64,000 bases of DNA from Nageia nagi (taxonomy: Eukaryota; Pinophyta), in the NCBI GenBank assembly GCA_050084985.1, contig JBITNC010000001.1, forward strand, positions 199,020,001 through 199,084,000, written 5' to 3'. Positions 38,020 to 51,220 of the stretch are shown one piece after another (position 1 is the first letter of the stretch; each line of letters opens with the position of its first letter). Made by a program: the position numbers and the translations under genes. Below the pieces are notes generated by a model. That model saw only the letters and a list, made by a program, of their open reading frames with translations, was not told where the DNA came from and ran no database searches.

Positions 38020-38857
38020 TAATTATTTCTTTTTTTCTAGTTCTTTGGCTTTTCTTTTCTCAAATCAGTTGTTGTTTCTATAAATCCTTCACATACATAA
38101 ACAACACATCAAAACATACCTGCTCATAAAGTTTAAAATGTATGGAAGTATAATAAAATACAAGTATGAAAGCATGAAAAAATGAAATGTGTTTACTTAC
38201 AAAAGTCTGAATGTCTTATGACAGAGTATGGTTGCATTAAATCTAGATATTTCTACTTCACTATTGAAGGCTTATTTATAGATCTTGAAAATTATCAAAG
38301 TTGCCATTTTGGGGTAAAAAATCTAGATGGAAACGTATATCTAGCCTTGTCATGATCCTAATCTAAAGTGGGAAGGCATGGAATGATAATATATCACTCA
38401 TCCTTTACTTTATTTCCCAAATGCTTCAATTTTTACAATTTTTAGCTTAAGTTTATGTGTTTCAGGGTCATCGATGATCAGGTATCAATCGTTGATGATT
38501 GGACTTGATTGCTAGTGATTGGACAAAATTATCAATGATTGGGCTTAAATTATGATTTTTTACCCAATTTTCAAAAGATCATAACTCACAAACCATAGCT
38601 CCATTTTCTTCACCATTTGAAGCTTTGGAAAGAGGGTGAAGAGTACATCAATATAATGTAATAAAATAAATAAAATAATAAGATTTAGGTATCTCATTTT
38701 CATTATTTCTAAAACCTTTTTTAAATAGTATTAAATCTTGATTTTGAGCTAACTAATGATTATTCCATGATCTTGCATTCAATAGTTAACCCTTATTATA
38801 AGAATTATGATTGATTTGATGTGTCATAAGTGAAAGGTATATTTTTGGGTGTCTACA
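38020..38857 (-). repeat. 3' LTR of element D
   Basis: Matches about 49990-50817 with moderate divergence; both end GTCTACA. The inner edge (38020) is judged from where similarity fades. Contains clustered copies of a short GATGATTGG/CTAGTGATTGG motif near 38465-38545. Confidence 0.75.
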
Positions 38858-38872
38858 TTTTTCCCTTTTTTG
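38858..38872 (-). other. Polypurine tract of element D
   Basis: Minus strand reads AAAAAAGGGAAAAA just before the TGTAGACACCC LTR start. It fixes the orientation of element D. Confidence 0.6.
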
Positions 38873-41800
38873 AATTATTTATTGTTAGAAGCAGGAGATA
38901 ATTCAAAAACTTTGCCTATCTAAGAGGGGGTGCAATCAAGTTCTAGACTTGTGTTCCTGGGTCAAGATTTTGAATTAATTTATTCTCTATGAATAAGTTG
39001 AATTTGAATGATTGGATTATGACCAAATCTATTTTTTGTTCTTTTCCATTTGACATGTTTTGAAAATAATAAGGGTTGTAGTGCAAGGCTTAACTTAGTC
39101 AATTATCACTATATCGTTGTGTTGTGTTGGCTAGATATAGATGGAGTCTTAGCCATAAGGCGTATGCCATATATAGCAAGTGATAAAGAAGCTCCCTTGC
39201 AAATACAAAGATTTGATGATTCTACTTTTATCCCAGTAGTTGGGTTACTTGATGATCTTGTGCAAAAGTTCATCCAATAGTTTTAATCATATCCAAATCC
39301 ATCCTTTTTTCTATTAAAAGAAGGGTCATTTTTCAAAATCAGAGTTACTCAAGATTTTTGGGTCTTTTCAAAAAACTTGGCTTTGGATCAATTCAAGGAG
39401 AGAAAAACTTATTTCTATTTTATCTTTGACACATTTTTTAGTTTTTAGGGTCTTATAAATGGATGTCTTTTTTTCTTTTTTTTTTCATGAGGTATGAAAG
39501 ATAATTTTCTTGATGTTACCTCATAAGGGACCTTGAGCATGGGTATTTTATTTGGATTTTTGAGTATGAGCATTTCAAGTATTTTTATATTTTTATCATG
39601 GTCTTAAGCTGAGTTTATGCAAGGAAGAGTTTTAAGAACTCATTTTGTCATTTTTCATTTTTTATTAATTTTAAGTTATTTATAATTTTGGAAAAAATAA
39701 TAAAGAATATATGTATGAGAGTGCTAAAATGAAGAGCTCAAATAGATTTTTCATTTTTGGGTTTTTTAATGATTTTTTTTTTTATTTTTATGATTTTTTT
39801 TGAACTCACAGAAAGCATATAAAAGCGCTAGAGGTAGGACTTTGAATTTTTTTAGATTTTTTTATATATATTGGTATTTACGATATGTTATAGGAACACA
39901 TGGGTTAGAAGTGGGGCTTATGATTTTATTTTTGTGATTGTACATTTTGAGAGACTTGGAACATGTATTTGATATTTTGATCATGACCTTATCGATGTTA
40001 TGGTATCTCACAAGATTTGAGCAATCGTTTTGATTTTTTAATGAGACTATTATATAACTTCATCAAAGGATATTTTCAAACTTAGTTATCATAACCATAA
40101 CTAAGTATGATTCATTTTTTCTTGTAGTAATAATGTAGGATAAATCCTAAAGTTATGCTTGTATATATCTACATATGTCATTATGTTGAGACAAGTATGT
40201 GATAGGAAGCATTTTTAGGTATATATGTTCAAGTTTAAATATTTGCTAGTATCCCAACAAATGGGGTATCAGGATGATGTTTTACAAGAAAATAAGCAAA
40301 TCATATTTACTTAAGATCTAATGAATTTAAATTGGGTAACCTCTTAGATGAATTTACCTTATGATATCAATGCTTAAAGGTGAATACAAGCAATTTACTT
40401 TTAGAGTCATGGAAAATTGTAGTTGCCTCAATCATGATTGAATATGAACTTTAAACATTTCTAATCGATGTATTTTGAAAATAATAAGATTGTACATCAA
40501 AACTGCACTTGTGTTTATCTCTGTACTTTATGCTATTATGAGGTAGGTATGTGACAATACTCTAGTTCATCTCCATATACCAATTTGAAGTTAGTACACT
40601 ATAAGAAGCTTGTTTTATATATACAACTAATTTTGATTATTCTTCTCTCTATCCCATCAGCATGGGTTTCATGATAATCTTTTGCAAAAGTCATTAGAAT
40701 CATGCATTTCCATGATTAGGCTTTTTATATTAAGAAATTCGAGTGTAGTCTCCTTCAAGTATTGAGGTAAAAAAGAGACAACCCAAGTTGGATGTCAAAA
40801 TGATTAGCAAGCACATGTTTTTTTTTATGAATATTAAGTATATACAAATATTTAATTCTCACAATATTATTGGTGTTGAAAATAATTTTTCTTTTTTATG
40901 TTATAGACAACCATAATTTCCCCAATTCATGAATAGATATATAACTTTTGATTTTGCAATTGATAATGTTTTGCACTTAGTTGAGATACATCTTAAAAGA
41001 ATTACAACCATGTTTATGTTGTGTGATCACAATCTTACTTCAAGCATGATGTCAGTCTTAGAATTATGGCTCCCCTTAAGATGAACAAGGATTTAATTTT
41101 TTATTTTCAACTATTAATTAGTCTTTTGCAAATATTTTTGAAAGATATCTATTCAATATTAGAAATTATTAAGTTGCATAAAGCTTAAGTAACAATATTC
41201 CTCCTCGATCATTAATATGATGAGGAAAAATTAAGTTTTTTACAAAGATGATGAAAAAGTTTGACACAATGATAGATGATAAAAATGCATATTTTTATAT
41301 TTGTTACTCATTCTTAAGAGAATTAAAACCATGATTGCTATTTGATTATGGACTTACATCAATACACCATATAGCGATGGTGTGACATCTCTCTAGATGG
41401 TGGAGGTAACAAAAAATAATATTTAAAACATAATAATGAAGATATTAAAAAAATATAATAATTATAAGTAATGATATTTATAATTTAATTAATATTATTC
41501 ATGATATTAGTTGTTCCAATTTTAACTAGGAGTAAAATTTATGATTTTATATCTTTAAGACACTTAGAACCATTTTTGCTAGTTCATGACATGCCACATA
41601 ACAATGTTATGGTGTCTGTCAAAGTTGAACAATTATTTTGATTGATTTTTTTTTTAACACAACATGATAGTTATAATACAAATTTTAATTTTTTCAAATG
41701 TATTTTATGAATTTTAAAGTTTAGGTATTTAATATTAATGATGCCTCATCAAGGAGTCATGATCAAGGAAAGGATGTTGATTGCCCCCCATCAAGGATTC

Positions 41801-44370
41801 ATGATGGGATTGTTATTTATTTTCTATTGGATAAGAATATTACATTTCATATTTGTTGAATATTTTTTAATTCTTATGATAAAAATAAAAATAAAATTAC
41901 ATTATTAGATTGCATCACTTACCAAACTTGGCTATTTAAAGTATTCTATGTATAAGGGGTATGGGATATGGTATAACATATTAGTTTGTGGGTTGATGGT
42001 AATAATTGTAATGGTAAAAAGAACATTGCCTTCCAATTCAAAGGGAAGAGCAATTGCTTGCTCTTGATCCCAAAGAATAATGGAAGCTATAAAATTTAAC
42101 AATGTTTTAAGCATGTAAATGGAATGTAGTAATGAGAGAACACTAACCTTCTTATTCTTGATTCCAATAATAATGGAAGCTATGAAATTTGACAATGTTC
42201 TAGGGTTGACTTCTATAAGTTTACTAGGAACAATTTCTTGCTTAAACTTGTAGATAAGGGTAGAAGTAAGAGTTTTTAACAATAGTAATATTGACTCTCA
42301 TATTGATGGGGAGATCAAGTACTTACTCTTTTTTCCAAAGAATGTAGAAGCACCTCAAATTTAACAACCCATAAAAATGGATGTCATAACATAACATGCT
42401 AGTAACTTGGGATGATAATAATAATGTATATATTGTTAGATGGAATGAATGGATAATATAATAAATAAGTGTAATAAATAAGACATTCAATATTAACTTC
42501 ATCAAAAATTCTTTTGTTTTGGTTTTATCTATTGATATGATATAAAACAAGGTTATAATACACATAAGTGTACTATGAACTAGTGTGTGTGCAATGATAT
42601 GTATTCCCTTCTCTTAACTCTTGCAAACTTAATGTTTCAAGAGCATAAAATATGTAAGCTAATTCATATAAATGAGCATACAGTGGTACATCATATACAT
42701 TAGAAATGTCACCACTTTGTAAGGTATACCTCACTGCCAGATGGGCATCCATAGCCCTAGTGAGGACTAACCTCTGGATCCTATTATAGCCTTGCTCTAT
42801 TACCAGTTAGGAATCCATAGCCTCAATAGAGGATACTGTAATAACCTAAGAATTCTTTATTTATTTTTATAATATTTTTTTCTTTTTTGAATCTTTTTTC
42901 TATCTATATACATATTTTTGTTTTTTCTATTTCCTTTTTTCCTATTCATTTTCCTCTATCCTAGCTCTTGGGTTCAAGATGAAGTGAAATAATAGGAGAA
43001 TAAACACTCAAAATTATGCTCAAGGAACATCTAGCTTTTGATTGTTTTGAGATTTTAAAATATGAAAATGTGTCTGAGTTCATAATATCTTGAAGATGTA
43101 TCATAGTTATGTTTGTTTATCATTCAAAGTTTCAAAAGCTTTGCAAACGATACTTTGATAAAATCAAATATGAATATTATATTCATATACTACTTTATTT
43201 ATAAATATAGTTATATATATGAATAATATGTGTATGGATGTATGATTAGTACACAAAACTTGGTAAGCTACTAGAATCATCATGTTTGACACTTTAATAT
43301 TTTTATGACATGGAAGTAATGGATAAACAAAATGAACATAGTGATATGGTATGGATACATAGGGAAGTACATTCAATAGCCAAGATGCATTGAAAATATA
43401 ATTTTTGAGTTTTTATATATACATATAATTTTGTTCTTTTATAAAATTTCTCAATTTTTTATTTTTTATATCTTATAATTTTTAGGATTTTTCATTTTTT
43501 ATGATGAATAATTATAGTTAACTAGGAGAAGGATGAATCCTCCAGTGTGAAGGATGAGAAATACAAGGAAGCCAAAAATAGAATGAAGGAGGATTGCCTC
43601 AATGTGACAAACATGGTTTATCATCATTTGATTGTGTATAGTATATTAATATGCTTAATGAATGCATCGATAATAGATGATGAAATCAAGATCTATCATT
43701 AAAGGTATATCCACCTCAAATCATCCATCATCTATTAAATCCTAAAATATATGCTTTAATTGGTGATATTGATCAATATTATGCCCCAATTGGTGATGTA
43801 AAATAAAATATTCATGCTTAATGTAATTTCTTGATTTGTCATGAAATTTCTTTATCTTAGTTAATTTAACTCATTGTTTATAATCTAAGTGTTGAATAAT
43901 TTATGATTTGAGCTTTAAATATGGCATAAAATTTAGGTTCTCATTATTTTATTTCTTTTCTAAAGCATGGATGTTTTGATTTCCCAAGGATTCATAAGGT
44001 AAGAAATTGGATATCTTTAAGTATTGAACATTGAATCTTGATGTTAAATACAAGCATCGAGGAACCCATGGAGGTTTAGGTGGATGATATGTTGGTTCAT
44101 ATTTTTTTAAAGGTAGATCATTTTGATCCACTCAGGCCTTGAATTTTCTTTTATCATATTATTGAACATCATTTCAAATTATTCTAATGATTGCATTTCA
44201 TCTACATAATCTTCTTTGAGTTTTACTTCACATCTCTTATCTTTATAATGATGCCCCTATTGAATAGGACTTTCATAACTCAAACATATCTTATATGAGG
44301 GTGTAAGTTCTCTAAAAATAGAATATGAAATAGGCATGGTTCGAAATAGTCCTTAAATAGATATAGATGT
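38873..44370. other. Internal region of element D without recognised genes
   Basis: AT-rich sequence where polymerase genes would be expected on the minus strand. I looked for reverse transcriptase and integrase landmarks and for a plus-strand PMD core and recognised none. An open stretch at 44131-43949 (minus) has no known domain. Contains the paired hairpins at 42729-42831. Confidence 0.45.
42729..42831. repeat. Two tandem hairpin units with covarying stems
   Basis: Arms CCTCACT (42729-42735) and AGTGAGG (42759-42765) form one stem; CTCTATT (42795-42801) and AATAGAG (42825-42831) form the next, exactly 66 bases on. The loops share ATCCATAGCC. The stems differ in sequence but remain paired. 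Confidence 0.6.
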
Positions 44371-44379
44371 TATTTTTCT

Positions 44380-44985
44380 TTTTGAATTTTCTATGGTGAA
44401 CTCTTTCTTTAATCATTGTGTAATGTTGTAATGTGATTATGGATTTTCATCTCATGGAACACAATGGACTATCCCCTTATGAATGTATTTTAGATAGCCA
44501 TGTAATGTATATGGGACACATTCCATTTATCAAATCCATGGTCTCCCTAAAATAATATTATAATGTTAGATATCTCCTTCAATAACATGTAGCGATGTTT
44601 CTATTATCTTGGACCCAATAGTGATGGGTAGTACTACTGATCCTATTGTTGAACATAAGTCATTATTGAATGCCTTTATTTTTAAATATGGTGCAAAACT
44701 ATAAGATAAAGGAATATTAAACTTTTGATATGCTGATATAGATGTGATATTGATATTTGATCCTTCATCTATTAATATTCTCTTAACAAACTTAGCATCT
44801 ACTTTATCGATGACATGTAAAGGAGGATCTAATCCTTAAGGTCCATCATTTCATTTTATATCATAATCATAAAAGTAAATTATGTGTTGTATGCATGTTT
44901 TAATATTTTCAATGACTAAAATAAAACTTTTAGGATCACTTACATCTATTTCAATTTCTTGAAGTATTTGATTCATAGGATCCTT
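44380..44985 (-). pseudogene. Retropepsin-like protease remnant of element D
   Basis: Minus strand reads KRILIDEGSNINITSISAYQ near 44790-44720, matching the plant gypsy aspartic protease active-site form LIDxGSxxNI, followed about 80 residues later by IILGRPWIDKWNVSHTLHGY, the typical GRPWIH-type end of this domain. It would cut the polyprotein into working parts. Stops interrupt it. It lies just downstream of gag, as expected. Confidence 0.7.
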
Positions 44986-45149
44986 ATAATTTTTAGATTG
45001 TTATAACTTGAATAAGGACATTTTTATAGAGGATATTTTTAACTACTATTGTTGTTGCTCATTTTGATTCCAAGTATGTATCCTTTGATTATAACTAGGT
45101 ATAATATTTATAGTATTTACTTGATATGGAGGAAGTGAGTTTCAACAAA

Positions 45150-47960
45150 TTCCTAAATTTTGATTTGATATAGAAATAAGATTATCCACTTCCAACTTAC
45201 CATCATTGTTGAAATCTTGAATTTTATCTTTTAACATTCTACAATTATTTGTATCATGCCCTTTTTGATGATGATAATTACAAAACTCTTTTCTGTTATA
45301 CCATCCACTTTATTTTGCTTTAGGATTTTTTGATTTTATAACAAGCAAGTTAATAATTTGATGATCACACAATTTCTTCAAAATATCATAAAGAGATTTC
45401 GGTAAAGAAGTAAATGTTTGTTTTAGTCTTTTATCCCTTTATTAATTGTTAATATTTATTTCACCATCCTGGATTTTCACTCTCTCAATTACAACTACTT
45501 GGGTAATAGCTTCTTCAAAGGTCCTATGTTGTTGAATTTGTAATATACTAGAAATAGGCCTTACACAACTTTGACTGAATAATTTAACCAACTCTTCTTG
45601 AGGTAAAGTGTAAGGCATGTTAGTTAGTATGACCCTCCATCGTGAAATAAATTTTATGATTGATTCATCATGGAATTTTTATAGCTTCTCAAGATCCATG
45701 ATATAAGATTTTTCTTTAATATTAATTCTAAAATATTCTAAGAACATATTTCCAATTGGGAAAATGAATAAATACTATGTTGTGGCAAATTATTGTACCA
45801 ATATATTACTCAATCAGTAAGTTTCATAGGAAAGATACATAGCATTAATGCATCATCATTGGAAATCAAATAACTTGAGTATTTAAATCATCTTAAATAT
45901 TTCTTAAGATCTTTCTTTCCTTTAAATGGTTCGATATTTGGAATTTAAAATTTGAAAGGAATTTCCTTCTTAGGAACATCAGGATGAATTGCTTCATTGC
46001 AAATTATGTCATAAGACATATTTTATTTATCTTGCATACATAACTCTCTTTCTATTTCCTTTAACCTTTCATGAAGGTTATCATCTTCTTTTGTTGCCTT
46101 TCCTTTTGGTTGATTTTGCAAATACGTAGGATATTCTTTGTTTCTTGGATTTGATTCTTCTTCATATCCTTAGAAAGTTATATACCCTTGTTCAAATGAT
46201 GATTTAAAATCATAATATACTTCAAAAGGTGATAAAGAAGGTGATAAGGACCTTTGATATTGATAATCTAAATCTTTAAGAGATGCTTCCTTTCATTGAT
46301 TAAGGTAAGGATATTGATATCTATAAGCTCTATGATTAAAAGGTGATGATGATTGCAACCAAGATTGATTCTATTGGTTTTTGTTAGCTTCTTTCTCATT
46401 TTTTTGTTCCATTTCCTCATCTCATTTTATAAGAAAACTTAGTTGGTTTTTCATATTGATTGTAGAAGGCATACGTATATTATTTTCTTTCTTTTTATTT
46501 TGTTTCATTAACCAATTTGTTGAAGGATTTATTATGTTGATCATAAACATATGGTGTTTGTCATTCTATTCTTATATCTTCATAAGAGGATATCTCTAGG
46601 ATTTCAAATTTATTTTTTGGACCACCTTGTTTGGTTTCATAATGAGTATCTCCTTTCCCCTCATACTGAGTTGATGTGTTAGACTCCATGCCTAAGAAAT
46701 TATTATTATGCATCTTTATTAGTTGTTTTGGTTTAGGATGGGCATTGGAAGTTATTGTATGTATGGGAATTTGGTCATCCAAATCATCAATCATAGATAT
46801 TATTGATGGTGAATAAGCATCCTTTCTCATTAAGGAAATAAGTCTTCACTCATTCAGTAAAAATTGTGTTACACCATTATCTTTAGGTTCATAGGATACC
46901 CTTTGAGAAACATCTCTAGTTTTTTGAGATCCAAAAAGAGGTATGGGTGGCTTATCTATTACAAGACCATCCTCTCTATCATATTCCCACTTTTGAGGAA
47001 AACTAGATTGGTTTTTTGAAGGTATCTTTAATTGAGTTAAATGACATCCAACCTTATCAAAATCATTGTCATTGACATAACTAAGATATCTTCCTTCCCT
47101 ATGTGGAGTTTTATTTCTAGGCTTGTGTGTATTGAAGCCAAAAGTTTCATCTTCATGTTTTTCATTTCTTCATAATTAGGACTCCTTGGTTTCTATGAGA
47201 GAATCCAAGAATCTTTCAATTTCTATATCAAACTCCTCAATTTCTTTCCATGATGAGGGTAAAGAAGTTATAACACTAAACTCAAGAGGATCATGAGATT
47301 GAATAGGATATCCTTTGATTTCAAGAGGACCACAAGGATAAGATTGGAATTTTGTAAGGTGCTCCAAAGGATCCTTAGAATTCATGCCAAGCTCCTCATT
47401 TTTAGTTTCATATTCATCCCAAAGTGGGGATAAAGAAGTCATAGTATCAAGCTCTAGGTTTTCATATGATCCAGTAAATGATTTTATATCAAAATATTCA
47501 ATGTTAATATCAAGTTCATCCCTCCATTAACCAGATTCATGGGATTTAGTTAGAGGCTTGATAGTCTCAAAAGGATAGAAATAAGAAGATTTTAATTCAT
47601 CAATGTGAGTCAATGAATTCTTAGTATTTATATCAAATGTGTTATCTTTAGTTTTATATTCATCCCATGATGGAGATGATGAATTTGTTGCATTACACTC
47701 CAACTCTTCATAGGTTCCAATAAAGTTTTCTAAAGGTTGAATAAGATAAAGAGGAAGATATTATAACTCAACTAAGTATGCTATAAGCTTCTTAATTTCA
47801 ATATTTATTTGCATACTTTTAATGTTAGAATCATCCTTTACAACCTTAGAAGGAGAAGTAGGATATTTATCTAAGGTTGGTATTACGAGATGTGATGAGT
47901 GTTCTTCAACATTTACATCAAGATCCTCTTATCTTTCTTTTTCTTTTGATTTCACTTTGA
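45150..47960 (-). pseudogene. gag: Gag remnant of element D with N-terminal internal repeats
   Basis: Minus strand. Near 47710-47180 the N-terminal part holds two to three diverged repeats of about 80 residues built around SPSWDEYKTK / SPLWDEYETK and a following SKDPLEHLTKF-type block. The gag core follows near 45960-45600 (IEPFKGKKDLKKYLR, YWYNNLPQHSIYSF). The knuckle FCNYHHQKGHDTNNC near 45290-45240 has the C-x2-H-x4-H-x4-C form of A and B. Stops and frameshifts interrupt it. Confidence 0.7.
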
Positions 47961-49980
47961 TAGGAAAAGGAATATAATTTTGAATTACAATAAGGTAAAA
48001 ATACAAACATCGAATAACCATCATATTTTTTATCATTTTATATTTTTAAGAAAATAATTATAAGCACAAATAACCTATTCAGAAACTCACCTTTTCAGTA
48101 TGATTATTTTATCTAATTTTGTTGATAAATCGTATTAATTTTTTTTAATGGAAGATGTGAATTATTCATTTTATTTTTATTAATTTTCTTAGATTATTTT
48201 TTCTAGTCAGGTGTTTAAATAAGGGTAGGCTGGAATTCTATAAGCAATCTATGGTGAAGTATTAGCTTGGTACTTAAGGTGGTCCCCTTAGTACAATTGC
48301 GCTCGAGGAATGCCATTGAAGACTATCTTGATACTAGAATCTAAGCATAGCCTCCTTATTTATAGTATCCTGATGAAAAGTGAAGACTTTTACCCTAGAA
48401 CTTGATATTCATCTCTAGGTTTGGCTTTATGACTTATGGTGTGGTCAATGTGTACACAAGAAATATAGAATTAATGATTTTTCATCATCTCTAACTCATT
48501 GATGTTTGTTTTTAAAAGGTGTTATGTATATATATTAACAAGAAAAGAATTCATGATAACTACAACCTAACATACACATCCTTTGATTATATTTTATTTA
48601 ATGTGAAAAAATAGTGTTTTAATTAATGAGTCTTTATCTAACCCATGAAATTCATTTACCACTTCTTACTATTCTTATATACCTTTGAACTCATTTCAAA
48701 GAGGTAAAATAAGGTATATAAGAATCCATTAAGTGAATGTAAATTACCTTGAATAAGATTATTTAACTCCTCTTCGAGTCATAATCCTTCGACCTCCTTT
48801 CGAAGTGGTAAGGAAGATAAGAAGAGTTTTAATGTGAGATAAATTTTCTTAGATTAGGTTCTTTAACTTCTCTTCAAATTACCATCCTTAAACCTTCTTT
48901 TGAAGCAATGAGGTGGACCATTGAAGAGTATTAATGTGAAAGAAAAAACACCCACCAAGTAAATTAACCAATTTAATATATTTTGAGTTTACCTTAACCC
49001 TAATAAATTAATTTTATATTTATTCCATTTTTTAAATGAGATTTCATTCCTCCTTTTGAGTGCAGAAGTGACTTAGTGAAAGTTCTTTATTGATTTTAGT
49101 GATAAAAAGTGAAAAAAGAAAAAAATAGTTCATTTACTCCTTTCCTATTACACCCATTCTGATCACCTAATATCATCTTTCAACATAAAGAGAGAGCATA
49201 GGTGGGTGTAATGGAAAGTATTAGGTGATTTTGTTTATTGTTCCTAAAACCTAACAAAAATAGACAACTTTTGTACAAATTATTTAAGTAAAACAAAAAT
49301 AATGCATATTTCTTAAACATACAGCTACCCTTCCTACATGCAATCTAGGAAAATAAATCACAAATAAGGGGTTCTTTTCCATTTTTCATTTTTAATGCCT
49401 AAATTAAACTTTCAGTATTCACAAAATTTGAAACTTATAACTTTTATTTTGAGTTGATGGTGTTTTCATATTTTTACACATAATCGCTGGCAATTTGATA
49501 GAGTTATTGGCATTTCAGTAAAATAGTTGGCATTCCAAACCTAATCACTAGTGTTCCAACATCAGTATCTAGGATTCCAATACAAATCATTGGTGCATGA
49601 TACCAATCATTAGTGATCACATAAACAAAAAACATAGAATAGTAAATACAAAATAGTACAAGATTTAGTGATGATTCCATAAACACAAAAGATAAAAATG
49701 AAATGTAAATAGCAAGAAATACCCCCCTTAGCCTCATTTTTGATGTAGCCTATGTGTGAGGGCTCTCCTTCTAGCACTAGAATATTTACTCAAAAAATAA
49801 TTGTACATTCATACAAGATGAGAGATATCACAATCAATATCATTCTATTTTTTATGAGTAAACCCCAATTGTGATTACAAATTTTGCCTCGCATGGAGGA
49901 CTTAGTATAATAGATGATATGGGCCTCTTGGAGGCCTTCTTTATCATTGTTTGCAAGCTCCAAGTAACTATGAAACCTAT
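47961..49980. other. Leader region of element D
   Basis: Between the 5' LTR (right side) and gag. No gene. Contains the permuted inverted repeat at 49140-49229 and a motif swarm at 49480-49625 (ATTGGCATT, ATCACTAGTGTTCC, ATCATTAGTGATC). A clear primer site was not found. Confidence 0.5.
49140..49229. repeat. Permuted inverted repeat (a-b-a'-b')
   Basis: ATTACACCCA (49147-49156) and ATCACCTAATA (49162-49172) are followed by their exact reverse complements TGGGTGTAAT (49203-49212) and TATTAGGTGAT (49219-49229) in an order that cannot nest in one hairpin. Confidence 0.75.
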
Positions 49981-49989
49981 AGAAGAAAG

Positions 49990-50817
49990 AGAATGATGTT
50001 GATTGTTTCTTTTTTGTTGGTTATTTGCCTCTTCTTTGCTCAAATCAGTTGTTATTCCTATAAATCCTGCACAAACATAAACAACACATCAAAACATACT
50101 TGCTCACATAGTTTCAAATGTATGGAAGTATAATGAAATACAAGTATGGAAGCATGGAAAAATGAAATGCATTTACTTACAAAAGTTTGAATGTATTCTA
50201 GCAAAGTAAGGTTGCATTCAATCTAGGTCTTTCTGCTTCATTATTGAAGGCTTATTTATAGATCTTAGAAACTATCAAAGTTACCATTTTGTGGTAAAAA
50301 ATCTAGATGGAAATGTATATCCAACCTTTTCATGATCCCAATATGAAGTGAGTTGGCATGGGATGATAAGATACCAATCATCCTTTGATTTATTTCCCAA
50401 ATGCTTTAGTTTTTTCCATTTTTATCTTGATTTTACATGTTTTAGGGTCGCATCAATTGAGTATTGGGCATTAACGATTGGACTTGATCATCAATGATTG
50501 GGCTTGAATTAGGGTTTTTATACCCAATTTTCAAAAGGCCATAACTCACAAATCATAGGTTCATTTTCTTTATCATTTGAAGTGTTGGAAAGAGGGTGAA
50601 GAGTACATAAATATAATGTAATAAAATTAATAAAATAAGAATATTTATATATCTTATTTTAATGATTTCTAAAATCTCTTTTTAATAGTATTAAATATCA
50701 ATTTTGAACTAATTTATGATTATTCCATGATTTGGCATTCGATAGTTAACCCTTATGATAAGAATCATTATTGATTTGATGTGTCATAAGTGAAAGGTAC
50801 ATTTTTGGATGTCTACA
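49990..50817 (-). repeat. 5' LTR of element D
   Basis: Matches 38020-38857. The right edge is precise (GTCTACA, then element C-type LTR sequence); the left edge is approximate. Confidence 0.7.
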
Positions 50818-51220
50818 CCCATGCTAATATTTGTGCCCATACTAAGCTCTTAGAGATTCATTCTTGCATTGGTGTTTCTTTTGCATTTAGCCTTGGGGTT
50901 TGAATTGCAAGGTCACCACTCTTTGATTAGTTCATCCATAATATCCTTGACCTCAACATAAGTAAGCATATATAGGTATTTATCTTTCATTTGATTCATT
51001 TCTCTTTAGTACATATAGTTGCATTTTACATCTTGACATCATTTTAATTTCATTATTTTGTTAATACACTATGATATTCCCTTATTCATGTATGTTTATT
51101 TGAGTTAATTAACTTAGGTATATCATACAATAAATGTTTATATGCTTTTAGTTTACTTAGAGTAAAACCCTAGGTGATACCAAAATTCATATCAAAAATT
51201 AGCTACTATTTCTTTATATA
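50818..51220 (+). repeat. Duplicated fragment of element C LTR plus its right flank
   Basis: 50818-51197 matches the distal half of element C's 3' LTR (from about 37612). It is followed by ATTAGCTACTATTTCTTTATA, which matches the sequence just outside element C (ATTAGCTAATGTTTATTTATA at 37996). It therefore copies an LTR-to-flank junction and is not an independent insertion. Confidence 0.75.

Larger units (their letters stand above)
38020..50817 (-). mobile_element. Element D: gypsy-like LTR retrotransposon with gag and protease
   Basis: Direct repeats of about 830 bp (38020-38857 and about 49990-50817) bound a minus-strand element. A PPT follows the left LTR, and gag and protease remnants lie at 47960-44380. 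The LTR start TGTAGACACC and the gag knuckle place it with elements A-C. Unlike them it has a recognisable protease and no recognisable antisense PMD gene. Reverse transcriptase and integrase were not recognised in 38.9-44.3 kb, so this part is either decayed beyond reading or missing. No matching target duplication is seen; the flanks carry a duplicated piece of element C instead. Confidence 0.65.

Noticed and set aside
38873-44370. Antisense PMD gene in element D
   Set aside because: No FHLP-GEI or LPI-G type core was found on the plus strand, so D is not counted in the PMD-bearing group.
49587-49610. TGGTATCATGC-like primer site on the minus strand for element D
   Set aside because: It resembles an initiator-tRNA primer site but does not adjoin the LTR edge suggested by the LTR pair.
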